Below, one piece after another: positions 14,201-26,968 of a stretch of 64,000 nucleotides of DNA (position 1 is the stretch's first letter; every line of letters starts with the position of its first letter). Source of the DNA: Elysia chlorotica (taxonomy: Eukaryota; Mollusca; Gastropoda; Plakobranchidae); NCBI GenBank assembly GCA_003991915.1, contig RQTK01000336.1, forward strand, positions 98,334 to 162,333, in the 5' to 3' direction. The notes beneath the pieces were generated by a model that was given only the letters and a program-made list of their open reading frames with translations, was not told the origin of the DNA and did no database searches. A program made the translations under genes and the position numbers.

Positions 14201-16274
14201 AATAACAAATAACTTAAATGACATGTGTGTGGTAAAGAATGTTTTAGTGGATGTTCGTTTTAATAAAAATTAGTTTAGTAACTGAATGTGCTGGACATTA
14301 TATTTTATTTCTCATCTAAGACTCTCAGGTGACTTATTCAACTAGACATGAGTCTGATCATCACATTAAGAAAAAAAAGAAATGAAAAGTTCATTTTTTT
14401 AAATCGTTTTGGACAGAGCAAAAAAATTCAGTTTTGTATAATAAATTAAAGAATCTGTAAGCCAAATGCTTTTCTTGCCATTGTACTTTGAAGGGGTAGC
14501 AATAATTGAAAATAATTTGGAGGTTGGAGAAGTTGCATTTTCAATGAAACGAAAATGAGAAATCAAATAAAATTATTTGCGATTGAGATATGGGAAACTG
14601 AAAAAAAGAAAAGAAAAAAAAAAAAAAAAAACAGCCAAATAACAAATTTTTTGGTTATCAAGTTTGCCTATTAGTATTATCCCTATTTTCTCTCTTTGCT
14701 TGCTCAAAGGTGGAAACATGAACTTTATGTGACCCCAAGCCGCCTGGTACTCCTAACTGGTGTTTCCCTTCTTGGAACATGTGCATTCATAGGGATCATT
14801 GTTGCTCTACTGCACTGGAGGGAAAGGGTAAGCAATGCACACATTTTCTGTTGTCAAATAAACAAATTTCAAGCTCTGTTATTGAAAGAAAGATATGACA
14901 ACTATTTTGCGAACCATGTTTTACAAATATGGTAGAAAATACCATACATTTGATCTTCAAAATGTATACAGAAAAGGGTTCAATTTATATAAATCCAACA
15001 AACTGAACTTAATTATCTCAAAGGGCTTGTTAAAATGGATTGAGTTAACCCCCCCCCCCCCCCATAAACAGAGTTATTAATTGTTTGCTGCTAGACAATC
15101 TTAATATGTGATGAATTTAAAAACTAAAGTGATTATTTGCAATAGCCTTTAAATAATACATCCGTGATGAAAATCTTATTTGCAATAGTAGCAAGTGAAG
15201 CACTTAGGTGGTAACCTGCTGAATTGTGATAGCATGTTAGATGTGTAGTTTTGGTGGTGGCTTATTCCCGATTATATTAGGCCTTTTTTTTCTCTCAAGA
15301 TAGTGGAACCAAGATTTTTTTTTTAACTTTTTTTTTTAAATGATCACTCTGGCACTATCTGATATCTAACCTTTCAAATTAGATCTGCAGTCTAAAATTA
15401 ATGCTGAGCTCATTCAATGACACTTGGAAAAAATGGTGCTAGAAATGGAGCAGTGTTCTCTTTGTCTACATAAACTGCATCGAAAGAAAATTCAGTGATT
15501 TTTCTTTTGTGCAAGATAGTGTGAAAATTACAGTTGACGAGAGAAAGATAGACAGGCGGGTAGACAGGCAGACAGGAGAGAGAATAGACTTATCCGAGTT
15601 TCAAAAGACAGTTCATAACACATAGCTGGCTGGTAAAGAGGGAATCCACACAAGTATAGGGCAAGCATCTCAGTCTTGATTTGGTTGTCGATGATTTATC
15701 GAAGACCTAACATTACTCTAAGTGTCAAGGCAGACCAAAGCCCATGACTGATGAACTTCCTTCTTTTACCTTGCGACATACACCCATCTATTTGTTGGCT
15801 ACAAGATACTTGATCATACATTTATAACATGTTTGATTTCATAGATCTCAGATTTAGAGGCCCACATGTTGATAATACAGTTTTTAAAGAGATATAATGC
15901 GCTGGTGCAATTATGTTGATATGATTCAAATAATAAACAATTTTAGATCGAAATTAGTAAGAACAATGCTGCATGTTAATCATTCTGAATTTGGTTAAGC
16001 TAGGTAGAAGCAGTCAGAGAATTCTGAATTGAAGACACATCCGCATCATTATTATGGTGCAGAATGATTGGCATTACTATAACAGCTAAGCTGCTGGCTT
16101 ATTCACCACACACAAAGAAGCCATAGGGTTATTTGCAGTACCGTACTGTCATAAATATTACATAATGGCAGCCTTAACAAAACTTATATTATCTTGTGGC
16201 TTTTTTTTTTGCAGATAGAGGACAAAAAGGAAAAGTTACAAGAAGCACAGAGATTTCATTTTGATGCTATGTAG
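5518..16274 (+). CDS. ITFG1: T-cell immunomodulatory protein/linkin, 3' half (10 exons)
   Basis: This encodes the C-terminal 347 residues of ITFG1 (TIP, linkin), a single-pass membrane glycoprotein with FG-GAP (integrin alpha-like) repeats, linked to cell adhesion and to RUVBL/tubulin contacts in animals. Exons read by splice sites and phase: 5518-5606, 5989-6182, 7246-7396, 9304-9409, 11862-11905, 12299-12377, 12971-13092, 13673-13755, 14710-14827, 16215-16274. All begin after AG and end before GT. Visible marks are GCLDEEC in the first exon, an FG-GAP calcium loop [11 protein letters not shown] in the second, GVLDIVIS in the fourth, GVNQVGP in the sixth, [13 protein letters not shown] in the seventh and [13 protein letters not shown] in the eighth. 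A hydrophobic membrane segment fills exon nine, and the protein ends RFHFDAM-stop as in human. Human ITFG1 is about 612 residues, so roughly the first 260 are encoded before the window. Confidence 0.95.
6440..7160 (-). mobile_element. LINE reverse-transcriptase remnant (CFIDY-type group)
   Basis: On the minus strand, 6960-6700 reads as a broken RT start, with [12 protein letters not shown], a stop, then [14 protein letters not shown] and [15 protein letters not shown]. 6680-6440 reads as a later RT part, with [16 protein letters not shown] and PTLMYGCK. The segment between them is deleted. It lies in the ITFG1 intron between exons at 6182 and 7246, antisense to the gene. Stops and deletions show it is dead. 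Confidence 0.75.
7920..8166 (+). mobile_element. tRNA-headed SINE, full length
   Basis: The head GGGGGCGCGGTGGTCCAGGG carries an A-box-like region and the B-box GAGTTCGAATCC. The body holds CTACTGGTTGGGTCGGTGTC, GAGACAGGAGTCATGGTATC, CCCACCCTGTCTCG and GTGTGGCAGCACATAAAATT. The tail ends GACGTTAAACCAACCCAAC. A CT tract lies immediately on both sides. This is the best-preserved copy in the window. Confidence 0.85.
8168..8223. repeat. (CT)n microsatellite
   Basis: An uninterrupted CT tract directly continuing the SINE tail. Confidence 0.97.
9950..11725 (+). mobile_element. LINE with RT and RNase H domains, 5'-truncated, dead
   Basis: Frames broken by stops and shifts read as an RT start ([34 protein letters not shown]), an RT motif ([12 protein letters not shown]), then an RNase H domain at 10741-11110 with [24 protein letters not shown] and [13 protein letters not shown]. 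After that comes a HILVDC zinc-knuckle-like tail. The 3' end is a (ACTC)n tail at about 11708. EN/RT/RNase H order fits the I/Jockey side of LINEs. It lies in the ITFG1 intron between 9409 and 11862, same strand as the gene. Related fragments are at 28825, 39906 and 43060. Confidence 0.85.
12613..12642. repeat. Perfect 30-bp palindrome
   Basis: The 15-base half TATTTCTAACTCCAA is followed directly by its reverse complement, with no spacer. It lies in an ITFG1 intron between 12377 and 12971. Confidence 0.9.
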
Positions 16275-16861
16275 AGAGCAATTGATCAACCTTATTTTGT
16301 GGCTATGATAAGGGAAGAGGTTTGGGAAATATTCTTAAGCACACTGTGAAAATGTTGTTATTGGGTTAAGTATGACTTTTTTTTTCCTTGGTATCTTATG
16401 CTTTACCTTTTTAAAAATATATTTTGTTGTTTGATTTCATTATTTTTGTACTTTCACTGATACAACTTAATGGTGTTTGATGATTATAAAGAGACACTGA
16501 TTTTAGTGGGTTTTTTTTACAATTTCTTTGTTGTTGGTTTTTAGTTTTACTTTTTTTTTTTATAGGAGTTGTGAACATTTGGAAAGATTTTTTTTCGGAG
16601 CTATTGGAAAAAGCTTTTATTTTTTACCTTCAGCAAGAGCCAAATGATATTACTTTTGGCTCATAAAATACAACTTTTAAAAATTGAATCTGTTGTCTAT
16701 TGATACTTGTTGCCATACTCACACTCCTTGTTTGTATTTTTGTTTTTTTTATTAAGATGAATTCCTATGCAGTAAGTTTTAAGTAGATGTGATTCATTAT
16801 CTTTACTTCATTCTTATCTTTTGTCGTATTTTTGTAGACAACTTAGGGTTTCCATTTGACT

Positions 16862-17345
16862 CTAGAAATCATGGAATCCTGGGAAAGTCCTGGAATTTTG
16901 CTTTGGGTCATGGAAATCCTGGAAATTTACATAATAGAAAAAAAAAGAGAAAAAGTTACTTTGTTTGAAAAGGTGGAATACTGCGCTCATCCCACCTTTG
17001 AGCAATAGCCTCAGCACTGTAAGATACCCGTAATTTGAGGACAACCTTGTAGCATAATCTTGTCATAATAAACCTTTTCTTATTAACTTGGGGCCAATTT
17101 TTTCTTTGTGGTCCACCATATCAGTCCAAAATGAAGGGGCTATGAAAACAAATCATAGTTTGTGATCACATGTCTGACAAGAGAGAGAAGATTGGCTTCT
17201 ACTCTCTATGATGTGAACAGGGGATCCTACCACTCCTGGAATTCTGGAGAGGTTCTGAAATGTTGTTTTTGGTTCTGAAAATTCTGAAATTTTTTTAAGT
17301 CTTGGAAATCTAGGAACTTTACAATTTGCCAAAACATGATGATCA
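16862..17345. repeat. Degenerate repeated motif in ITFG1 3' UTR/downstream
   Basis: Two segments about 350 bp apart (16862-16935 and 17235-17330) share GGAATTYTGG/GGAAATCYTGGAA-type text. The second is more decayed. I cannot assign a family. Confidence 0.4.
17067..17072 (+). terminator. ITFG1: Candidate ITFG1 polyadenylation signal
   Basis: The first canonical AATAAA after the ITFG1 stop at 16274, giving a 3' UTR of about 0.8 kb. No transcript evidence is available. Confidence 0.35.
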
Positions 17346-18977
17346 TAATCTTCATTAACAAAGAAGAAGAAAATCCAGACGAAAACATACTTGGTTTGGC
17401 AACCTAACATTCCACCAGTGCCTTAAATTGTAAAAAGTAGTGCTTATGGATACTAAATAGCTTTTTCTATTGGCAGTACAGAAAGGCGATCATTCTATAC
17501 GACTGGGTTGCAATAAGCATGACAATTTTTAAATGGTGCTTTTTTAGTTCTTTTCTGACCTTTTCATCAACAAATCTCTGTGTGTGTGGCTTTGATATTT
17601 AATAATGTAGATAGGGAATAACACTGAATACCTGAAATGAATAGTTAGTCATCTGCTCCTACTTAAAATTTTAAGGATACTTGTCCATGGGCTTTTGAAG
17701 AAAGAAAAAAACACAACTTATATAAAACCACCTCTGACATTTTTTACTGTAAAAGGTTTTCATTGATGGGTTTCAAAATAGTTTATATCCAACAAACTTG
17801 CTTGCATAACTTCATACATTGTTTCTTAGTTCACAAGCTGTAGAGAAATCTGAATGTAATTGTAATCAAAAGACACAAAAACGGTGGTTTTGCTATAAAT
17901 TTACACTGCTTGGTATGTCTTTGTGATATCTGATAAGTTTGTAGTCCAACAAAACAATAATGTGTGACCTGCTGCTTCCAAATATAATAATTTCACTATT
18001 TCCTACATCTAGATAGCAGCACTATCACTAGTTTTCTGCTGTCTAGTGTCAACTGTTTTTACATTAGGTCAAGCAATAGCAGTATAGGCATCTTTTTCCT
18101 GGTATCCACAGCAGCATTACCAATGTTGTTTTAATGTTCACCTTACCTACTTCCTCATGTGCTTGTTGTTCTTTTTCCCTCTTGTTAACTTGATGATAAT
18201 CATTTACATTATTGCACATTGTTTCCCCAACAAATACCATCTAGATTTTTCTGCTTTTCTTAGCATTGAGACAATTTTTTCTGTTTTTCCGGTATGGCCA
18301 TTATTTCACACGGCTTTCTGCCTGGGCTCGTTTAGTTTTCACCCAGCCTATCCCTTGCCACATGTTGCGGTCGTTGCCCTTCTGTGAACTTGGGCTTAGT
18401 TCACTTTGGGCTTATGTATTTCAATAAGGTTCTATTAAAAACGGAGTCGCTTTTAGATTTAAAATAAAAAAAATCAAATGAATAAGAGATCTGAATTAAT
18501 CTAAGAAGGATATTTTCTCATGATTTGGAATAACAATATGTGTTGGATATAGTTTATTTCATGCTACAATGTTGTTTTTAAGTAGTTGAGTTTATTTGGT
18601 CACAGTTACAAAGATAAATAGAGGCCATAGAAAATAATCAATAAGTCAACAGTAAGACTAAGACTCACAAAATTTTTCTAATAAAATAAAATACAAAGAT
18701 AAATGTTTCTACTTTATAACCTGTAATTATCTTGTTAGTGTTACCACATGCTCGTTCGTTTGTCTAGATTGATCTGTCTAAAGTTGGTTCTTTCAAAACT
18801 TCTTTACAATGTAATCTGAATCCAAGGACCAATATGCACAGTGCTGAACACAATAATAGTCGCCAGTAACTTTAGAAATGGTTGAAATCTTATGGTATCA
18901 TGCAGGTTATCATTTTTGCAACTTGAACTATAATTATCGTTTTTACCTTCACACAGTCCTTTCTGCCTCTCTTTGTC

Positions 18978-18984
<7 letters not shown>

Positions 18985-19008
<24 letters not shown>

Positions 19009-19028
19009 GCCTATCTATCTGTCTCTGC

Positions 19029-19109
<81 letters not shown>

Positions 19110-19117
19110 TCTTCTCT
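18985..19117. repeat. (CT)n microsatellite with interruptions
   Basis: CT-rich tract of about 130 bp with an uninterrupted core at about 19037-19094. Confidence 0.95.
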
Positions 19118-20261
19118 CTATATATGTATATGTCATTATGTTGGCTTAGCAAGAACATGCCTTTTAAATGCTGTAATGTATTAGTGTCTAAAATATTTGT
19201 TTAATTTGTTTTAAACAGTTTATCTACTTATACAGTTATAGGCCCCTATGAGACATAATGATTACATATTTTGCCTAGTCCAATGGAAAAGCCTGAGAGA
19301 TTAATGATTAGGGCATAAAACTGAGTTTTCTGATAGGATTAATTGTTAATTGTGTTTTTTATTTAGTTCAGATTTCTGGTCAGGTATGGATTTTTCAATA
19401 ATATGCCATGTATCATTCTATTTTGTACATACTTGTATTATTACGTTTTCCTAATTTGAAACGATTCCCTAGGTTATGATCTAGATGTATTGGTTCTCTT
19501 CTCCATCAATAATAATAGTCATGCAATTTGTTTTTCATATTTGATAACTAGGCAGTGTGGCATGTGGATCGGGAGTTAATATGATGCGACATGCTTAAAA
19601 GTTATATGAAAGATCATGGGAATATTATTTTTATTAACATAAGAGGGCAAACACCATAATTCGTACATGTATTACTATAATATAAGTCACTAACTTAATT
19701 GAAAAGAAAAGTAAATAGCTGAATTAAAAAGTTCTTATGTTTTTTTCTTTGTTTGTTTGATTTTTTTTTTTTTTTGGGTGGGGTGGGGGGAGCGGCGGGT
19801 CAATCCTATTTTTCATATTTTCTCCTCCATAATTTTATTTTATATTTTTAATCACGATCATCCCGGTATGTTCTCTGAAACGGTGTTGTTCGGACCTTGG
19901 GATGTTGATTCAACACTGCTTTTAGAGTAAATTTCGTGAATTCGCACCAAATGACCCTCAAACATTCCTCTTTCTGTTTAGGTTTATAATTTGAGGAGAA
20001 ATTTGAATTAAGTTTGTTTATTTCATTTATCGTGGTATCCTAAAATTTAATGGCCATTAATCAATCCTTTGCCTGATTCTTTCCCCATTTCCTCATAGTC
20101 TTTTTCTTTTTGTTTTGTTTTTTTTTTGTGCGTTTTATTTCATTTTAATAAATTTCTCTTTTTTTTCTCCTAGAAGTCATAAAAATATAGTTAACAGATA
20201 CAAAAATACCAACTACACTGTACTATCAAAAGGATTGATAACAATAAAAAAAAACATATTA

Positions 20262-20290
20262 ATAATAACAACAATAATAACAACAAAATA

Positions 20291-20345
<55 letters not shown>
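20262..20345. repeat. (ATA)n microsatellite
   Basis: AATAAC units pass into an uninterrupted ATA run ending in a TATTATTA palindromic turn. Confidence 0.95.
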
Positions 20346-20347
<2 letters not shown>

Positions 20348-20751
20348 ATATAGGAAGAAGAATGAGATTTTCTCCCCTGCCATATCTCATTTTTGAAATA
20401 GACATCTTCTCAACAAGAATGGCGAGGTTTATAACTTTAAGTGTTTTCCTCAAAAAGATTTTAATCGGTGAATCCCAACAAAACAGACTGGGCATCGAGT
20501 CTTAATCTTGTTCCAAAATACGCGGTTATCTTATTTTCAACTTCTTCCCAGAGAGGTTGTACTCTTGGGCATAGGTAGAAAAAATTTCTTTAGGCTACAG
20601 TATGTGCAGTACTGGGTACTTTTTATGCCCATTTTATGTTGCAGAATGTTACTATGTTAGTAGGATAAATGTTATTTTTTGGATATTCCAGTGTAGAACG
20701 CACAGACTTATTTCTTTCGTGCATTTCATGGCCAACGTCCAATGTCTCGCA

Positions 20752-20780
20752 TTCATATATATATATATATATACATGCAT

Positions 20781-20852
<72 letters not shown>
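20752..20852. repeat. (AT)n then (TAC)n microsatellite
   Basis: An AT run at about 20752-20773 is followed by about 24 TAC triplets, the same triplet and strand sense as the tracts at 4.7 and 5.2 kb. Confidence 0.95.
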
Positions 20853-21035
20853 AGAGAGGCAGAGATAGACAGACAGAATGGCATATAGACAGAGATGTCC
20901 ACAAAGGGACACACGGAGCAGAGCGAAAAAATAAGGGGGAGTGGGTTAAGAATAGAATAAGCTTAATTGAAAGGAACTAAGCGACTAGAATGAAAAAAAA
21001 AAAGTCAAACCATACATGTAATTCAAAAAACCATG

Positions 21036-21200
21036 TGCGTAGATAGATAGATAGAAAGAAAGGTAAGTGGATAGAAAGATAGATTTATAGATACCGTAGA
21101 AAGATAGAATGCTAGATGGATAGATATAATAAATAGACAGATAGATAGATTGATTGATAGAATAGATAGATGAATGGATAGATAGGAAGATAAAATAGAG
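21036..21200. repeat. Degenerate (GATA)n microsatellite
   Basis: Repeated GATA/GATAGA units with many substitutions, an old tract. Confidence 0.85.
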
Positions 21201-22055
21201 AAGTGGATAGACTCGCGAAAAAATATTGTTTAAGGGGAAAGAAAAAGAAGAAGCGAAAGATAGAGATAGGGGAGAGAGGGGGAGTGGGCCGATAACAAAA
21301 TACTGTTGAAATGTTTTATAAAAATTATGTTTTGTGCAAAACAAAAACAACCAAATACATTGGGGAAGGGGGGTAAACGCAACACACACCCTAAGATACC
21401 ACTTATGGCGGCGTCTTACGACAGTTAAGCTTCCTGACTCTTAATAACTTGTTTAACAAAATCTTAAACTGACAAAACAAACGAATCTTCATGATCCAAC
21501 ACTGAGGACTTCGATGCTTCATTGTTATTGTTTCTTGGACAAAGACTGCCGGCTCATTCTAGGCCCACGCCCCCAGCGACACAGCCACTGCTCCCCGGTC
21601 CTGATCCGTGACCATGCGACAACCATATCCGCGGTTACACTGGAGTACCGAGAGACGCTTGTTGTTAAGGAGAAACGGAAGTGGAATAAACTGTGTCAAA
21701 ATAAATACATACGCATTTTGGAAACTTGAAACCAGTAATAAAACCCTTTCATCGAATATTGATAAAACAAAACGAATTCATAACATTAATTATATTAATA
21801 GTTGAGTATTTTCATAACGCATGTTCGAAATTAAAGGAGGCTGTAGTAAAAAAATAATTATCTTTTCAAAATCTTCGTGGCAACAAAGATTAATGCGCCA
21901 AAGTAAAAGAAGTCCCCTAGAGACGTGCTAAGTTGACGGTCTCACTGCAAAATCTTCACTTGACTACTTCAACATCGTGCGTGAGGGTTGTGTTAGGTGT
22001 TGGTGGCGCTTCGCTTGGAGATCATTGTAATCACAGGCTCATATTATTCACAAAG

Positions 22056-25000
22056 ATGTTCAAAAACACATTTCAAAGTGGGTTTCTGTCAATACTCTAC
22101 AGTATTGGCAGCAAGCCCCTGCAAATTTGGGACAAAAAGGTAAGGAATAGTCGTACAGTGCGATCCATTTTGCATTATTCGAATCGGATGTGTCGGCATC
22201 TTTATTTTCATTGTGAAAGCGTGCATAGCAACGCGTTCGATCCCAACGAAGCTAGCTATGACATTCACAAAAAGACTCTATATAGAAAGCCATTCGCATT
22301 CAGTCTTCTTATTTAATTGGTGTCGATATGTCGCAATGTGTTTTGTTTGAAACCGATATACAGGCCGGTATAGTATGACAAACAGTTTAGTGTTAAAATG
22401 TATTTGGATCATATCTTTCTGCTCTAATGAGGAAAAAAAAAACAATGCAGGTCTAGGTCTATCTTCCAGAAATCTAGTCTCGATACGCACACTGACATTA
22501 TAGATCAGGTTTGGTTAAATAGGTAGGGCTTAAAATCTATAGTTTTAAAAAAGATAAATAAAATAAAAGTACCTTTGTAAGTTGAGACATGTGTTACTTC
22601 TAAGGCCTATTCATTAGCCCACCTTCTGGAATGCTTTCAACATTGTAAATGTAATTTTAACACGATGCTCCTCACTCCTAGATCTCTACTTGTATTGAAT
22701 GTCATACTATTGTTTGAACCAAATTTAATTCTAGAACCTAAGAATCTACAAGGGAGAAGGTTGCTATGTAAAAATTAATAATATAATTAATACATGTGTA
22801 TTTTGTCTATTTTATAGAGGAAGTCACACTATGTCGGCCATTTTGAAACATGGCTGCTGTGTTGCTAACCAGAAGTAAACAATAGCAACCAAGTCCCATA
22901 TACTATACAGTGAGAGTCATGAGTAAATGAAAGACTTAATCCTTTACTGTGTTTGACATGGTTTTAGAATGCTCTTTAAATACCTATAGGGTTATAATGG
23001 ATATATTTATCCTACTTGTAAATATGTTCTAGGCCTATGAATTTTCAAATTTGACCATAATTAATGTATTGTTATATGTCATTTCATTTGCAGGTGAGAA
23101 ATGGACATATCAAACGTATCACAGACAACGACATTCAGTCACTAGTATTAGAAATTGTTGGGACTAACGTCAGGTATGTAGATCTAAAAAGGTTGAAAGT
23201 ATTGTGTGAGAGAGAGAGGGGGGATTCATTTTTGTTGAATATGGCACTTTTTTTTATGAACTTTTTATTGCTTTATAAAGAAGTTAAATTAATTGATTTA
23301 GCTTGAAAAAGTTTTACCAGCTTTCATATAATTTTTTTTATTTTTGTGGTTGTTGCAGTTGTTTGAATGATAAAACCTGTTGTTTGTTTTCTTCAGCACT
23401 ACATTCATCACTTGCCCAGCGGACCCTAAAAAGACATTGGGAATCAAACTACCTTTCCTGGTTATGATCATCAAAAACTTAAAGAAATACTTCACATTTG
23501 AGGTCCAGGTATGTCATGTTATCAATCAAATAGTAGTCATAGTTAACCTGCAAGAACGGCTCAAGTTAAATGAATGTCATTAGATTTTAAAAGTACAATT
23601 GTTAAAGTGTTTGCAAAGTAAAAGACCTAGATTCTAACTTTTGCCCAATGCACTGTCACAAATATGAGACAAACTTTAAAAGGAATTGAATATAATATAT
23701 TTTTTTTGAAAGAACCTATACCACTGTATACACATAAAAGGTTAATTATTTATCACTACCAATGTAACCAATCAATTTTTGTTGTTGTTGTTGTCTAATA
23801 ATACCTTTATAAAAATGCTTTATGTCCCTTTTTTCTACATAGAAAGCAATCTTTATACTGGTAACATAAAATGTATTTTACTTTGATTTTCTTCACAATT
23901 GATACCTGTTATCGTGGATATGACCAAAAATGAAGGAAAGGTTGTTTAATAAACACAAAATTTGGTATTTTACCCAGTCTATCAATGTAAACAAAGGGAA
24001 AATTTAAAGACATAAAATTCAAAAGAGAGAAAGAGAAATTCATGACTTGTTAAAGTTTTGTTAAATGTAAATATTTTATGTAAACAAAGAAAAACAACTT
24101 ATAAATTATGGATCAATGTCCTATTTGCATTATTCAGATGATAAAGAATCATTGCATGTAATATTGTTCCTTATTTTAGGTATTAGATGACAAAAACGTA
24201 AGAAGGAGATTCAGAGCCAGCAATTACCAGAGCACAACAAGGGTAAAGCCATTTATCTGCACTATGCCAATGAGACTGGATGATGGGTGGAACCAAATTC
24301 AATTCAACTTGTCTGATTTCACACGCAGAGCCTATGGCACCAACTACATTGAAACCTTAAGAGTTCAGGTAAATATTGTATTTATTTTTGCTATAAAGAG
24401 TTTATACTACCTTTTTACAATATTTTGGTCAGAAAAGAAGTCTTATATATAAAACAGCTCTGTAGGAAGCCAACACGAAAAGATAACTTATAAAATGTTT
24501 GACATGCCAAGAAATCTATTTTGGGCAAGTGATGAGAAGAAAAAAGCTGAAACATCTTATGACAACTGGAATTTGAAGTGAAGCTTAACCATGAGAGAAG
24601 ATAATGGATGCACTAAGTGGCTAAACATAGGGTATGTGATGGAAGCATGAAAAGCGGCTAAAAATGGAGAAGTGTGGTGAGGCCTTTCTTGCTAATGCTA
24701 TGGATGATATTACCTTAAAACCATTTGGGATTTTTTTTCCAAATAAAGCATTCTGTAGTTTGAACAAGAAAAGCATAGCTTGAGATTAATACATTTTTTA
24801 ATTTTCTTCCAAATTTTTAAAGTTTGACTCTGGTACTTATGATGAGTAAAACAATGAAAAGATAATGATTTTTGACTTGTTCTTATGTAAGGGTTTGTTT
24901 ATCAATGAAATTTGTTGTTATCTCTTTAGTTGGATTATTTATTATAAAGAAAGAAAACATAATTTTTTTAAATTCATCTCAGTACCTTGAAATTGTGTAT

Positions 25001-26173
25001 TCAATCTCGAAGTATGAAATTGACAGATGTGACAACTGGTGACTATAGTTACACTGTTTTTTCATTACTATTGAAAAGTTTAACAACAGAAGTAACAAAG
25101 CAGCTTGTAACATCACTATTTTTTTCCAAATTACACTATTGCAATAGTGGTCTTTCACATAATAGTATGTGTAAACTACGGTTAATCCAATAGAGTGCTG
25201 CAAGACTGATCACAAAAAAAACACATAATTCCCATTCTGAAGGAACTGCACTGGCTACCTGTCCGACAGGGAATAGAATATAAATTGGAACTCTTTTGTT
25301 ATCAATCTGCATACCATAAAATTGTGTCACCAAAGAATCTGTCAGAGTTATTCAATTTGCGTCAGCCTGTAAGATCATTTAATTCATTGAGATCATTTGT
25401 TGACAATATCAGTCTTACAATGTCTGCAATGAGCCTGAACAATATGGCAAAAGAGCTTTTAGCCATGCAGGACTCAAAGGATGGAATAGTATAATAGAAG
25501 TGTAAAAATCTGCCACACTGTCACAATTAAAAAAACACCCTAAAACACATTTGTATAAAAAAAAGCTTTTAGTGCTGCAACATGAGGGGGGCACTGTGGC
25601 CGCGGGGTAGAACATCGGCTTCCGACACAAAAGGTTTGTGGTATCGAGCCCTACTGGTTGGGTCGGTGTTGGTTTAATGTGATCGGCTGAGACAGAAGTC
25701 ATGGTATCCCCGCCCTGTCTCATGTGTGGCAGCACATAAGATTGTCAGGCGTCAGTTTTTGGGCCCGTCCACAATACAGCTTATATAGTGCTGATGTTGG
25801 ACGTTAAACTAACTCAACTAACCAAGCAGCAACTTTAATGTTTTTCAGAGTGTATGTGTATGTTTTGTTCTCATTAAACAAAAAAATTGTTTTTTTTTAC
25901 TTAAGGCGCTTATGACGGCCTTAAAGGGTAGTGATATGCGCTGTCTAAATGTATTATTATTGACTTTCTTTTTGTGCTAAATCACTAAATGTGTATATTT
26001 TTTGGTGGAGTTTGTTTTGTTGTTGAAAATGTTAGGAATTCATTTTCCTTTTTTTTTTTTTTTAGATCCATGCAAACTGCAGAATCCGACGTGTTTACTT
26101 CTCCGATAGATTGTACTCTGAAGATGAGTTGCCAGCAGAATTCAAGCTCTACCTCCCTGTGCAAAAGAAATAA
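22056..26173 (+). CDS. CFAP20: Cilia- and flagella-associated protein 20, complete (5 exons)
   Basis: CFAP20 (Bug22/GTL3) is a small beta-rich protein of the doublet-microtubule inner junction, acting with PACRG in axonemes, and also found at basal bodies and in the nucleus. Exons: 22056-22139, 23094-23173, 23397-23508, 24180-24368, 26066-26173. The start is chosen at 22056 because [20 protein letters not shown] is the conserved animal N-terminus; the frame stays open upstream to 21933 but that text is not conserved. Later exons give [76 protein letters not shown] and [20 protein letters not shown]. The product is 190 residues against about 193 in human, with near-identical sequence, so the exon chain is secure. 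Only the last few residues after PVQ are diverged. Confidence 0.98.
24985..25560 (+). mobile_element. CR1/L2-like LINE 3' remnant
   Basis: Broken frames read like the C-terminal end of a non-LTR RT: a text resembling LHYCNS at about 25130, then [20 protein letters not shown] and [20 protein letters not shown] at 25230-25350. It lies in CFAP20 intron 4, directly before a SINE. Confidence 0.7.
25585..25830 (+). mobile_element. tRNA-headed SINE
   Basis: GTAGAACATCGGCTTCCGAC head with a decayed B-box (GGTATCGAGCCC), the shared body (GAGACAGAAGTCATGGTATC, GTGTGGCAGCACATAAGATT) and tail GATGTTGGACGTTAAACTAA. It is in CFAP20 intron 4. Unlike the copies at 7920, 55312 and 62462 it has no CT tract next to it. 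Confidence 0.8.
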
Positions 26174-26962
26174 TGTATTATTTCATTTTAACATGTTTCA
26201 TCTCATAACTTTTTTTTCTTTTATTCTTCTTTTTTTTTAATGAACAAGTCTTTTTTTCTTTGACTCGCTGATCATTTGTAAATAGCCAGATCATGTACTC
26301 AATGAAATGGAAGTAGATAATTAGTTTAAAAACATTTAAGAGAAATATTTGGGAACCAATTCAATTTTTTTTTTTTTACTTGATGCATGCACGTTTAGGA
26401 GAAGAGTGTTTTGCTTGTCATACTCCCCTCTCCTTTTCCTTCTTTAAAAAAAGCAAGTGCAGTGAGTCTATCATTACATTTCATCTATTCTCTTTTTTTT
26501 TTGTGAGCTTGTGAGCTGGAAAAGCTGGAGTGAGATTGTATCAATAGTTCATAAGAATGGAAGAGTGTGTAATTTATGCTAAATGTTTTATTGTATACAG
26601 AAACAAACAAAAATGTAATCATGATTGCAATGACAATAACCCTTCCCTAACGCATCCTGTTAGTACCATCTCATTTCAGCAATACTGCCTGCCTTTTTTT
26701 TTAGAGGAGGGTGCCTGTGAACCAAGCTCGCAACAATTCCTCATCCCATTAATTCATCATTTGCTTGTCTTCAAATGTTGAATCACGATTGTGTTTGTGT
26801 ATGTGTATGTATGTGTGCATAAGCTGGGTGATTTTTATACACCCATGTGAGAAACTTGCTTTATGTGTCAGTATGACGGATAAATGATCAAATGTTTTAG
26901 ACCGGGTACACCAAATCTAAATGGATTTTTGCTGAACATGAATTGATACATATATTTGTATA

Positions 26963-26968
26963 AATAAA
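26963..26968 (+). terminator. CFAP20: Candidate CFAP20 polyadenylation signal
   Basis: AATAAA about 790 bp after the CFAP20 stop. Further AATAAA sites lie near 27340-27720, so the true end is uncertain. Confidence 0.35.

Larger units (their letters stand above)
17073..22055. other. Intergenic ITFG1-CFAP20, repeats only
   Basis: No supported gene. It contains a CT tract at 18985-19117, an ATA tract at 20262-20345, AT and TAC tracts at 20752-20852 and a GATA-type tract at 21040-21190. 21540-21720 is richer in G+C than its surroundings. The last few hundred bases before 22056 should hold the CFAP20 promoter and 5' UTR, with no TATA box that I trust. Confidence 0.6.

Noticed and set aside
21933..22055. 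N-terminal extension of CFAP20 from an upstream ATG
   Set aside because: The frame is open from 21933, but the conserved animal N-terminus begins at the ATG at 22056, and the extra 41 codons are not conserved in the family.
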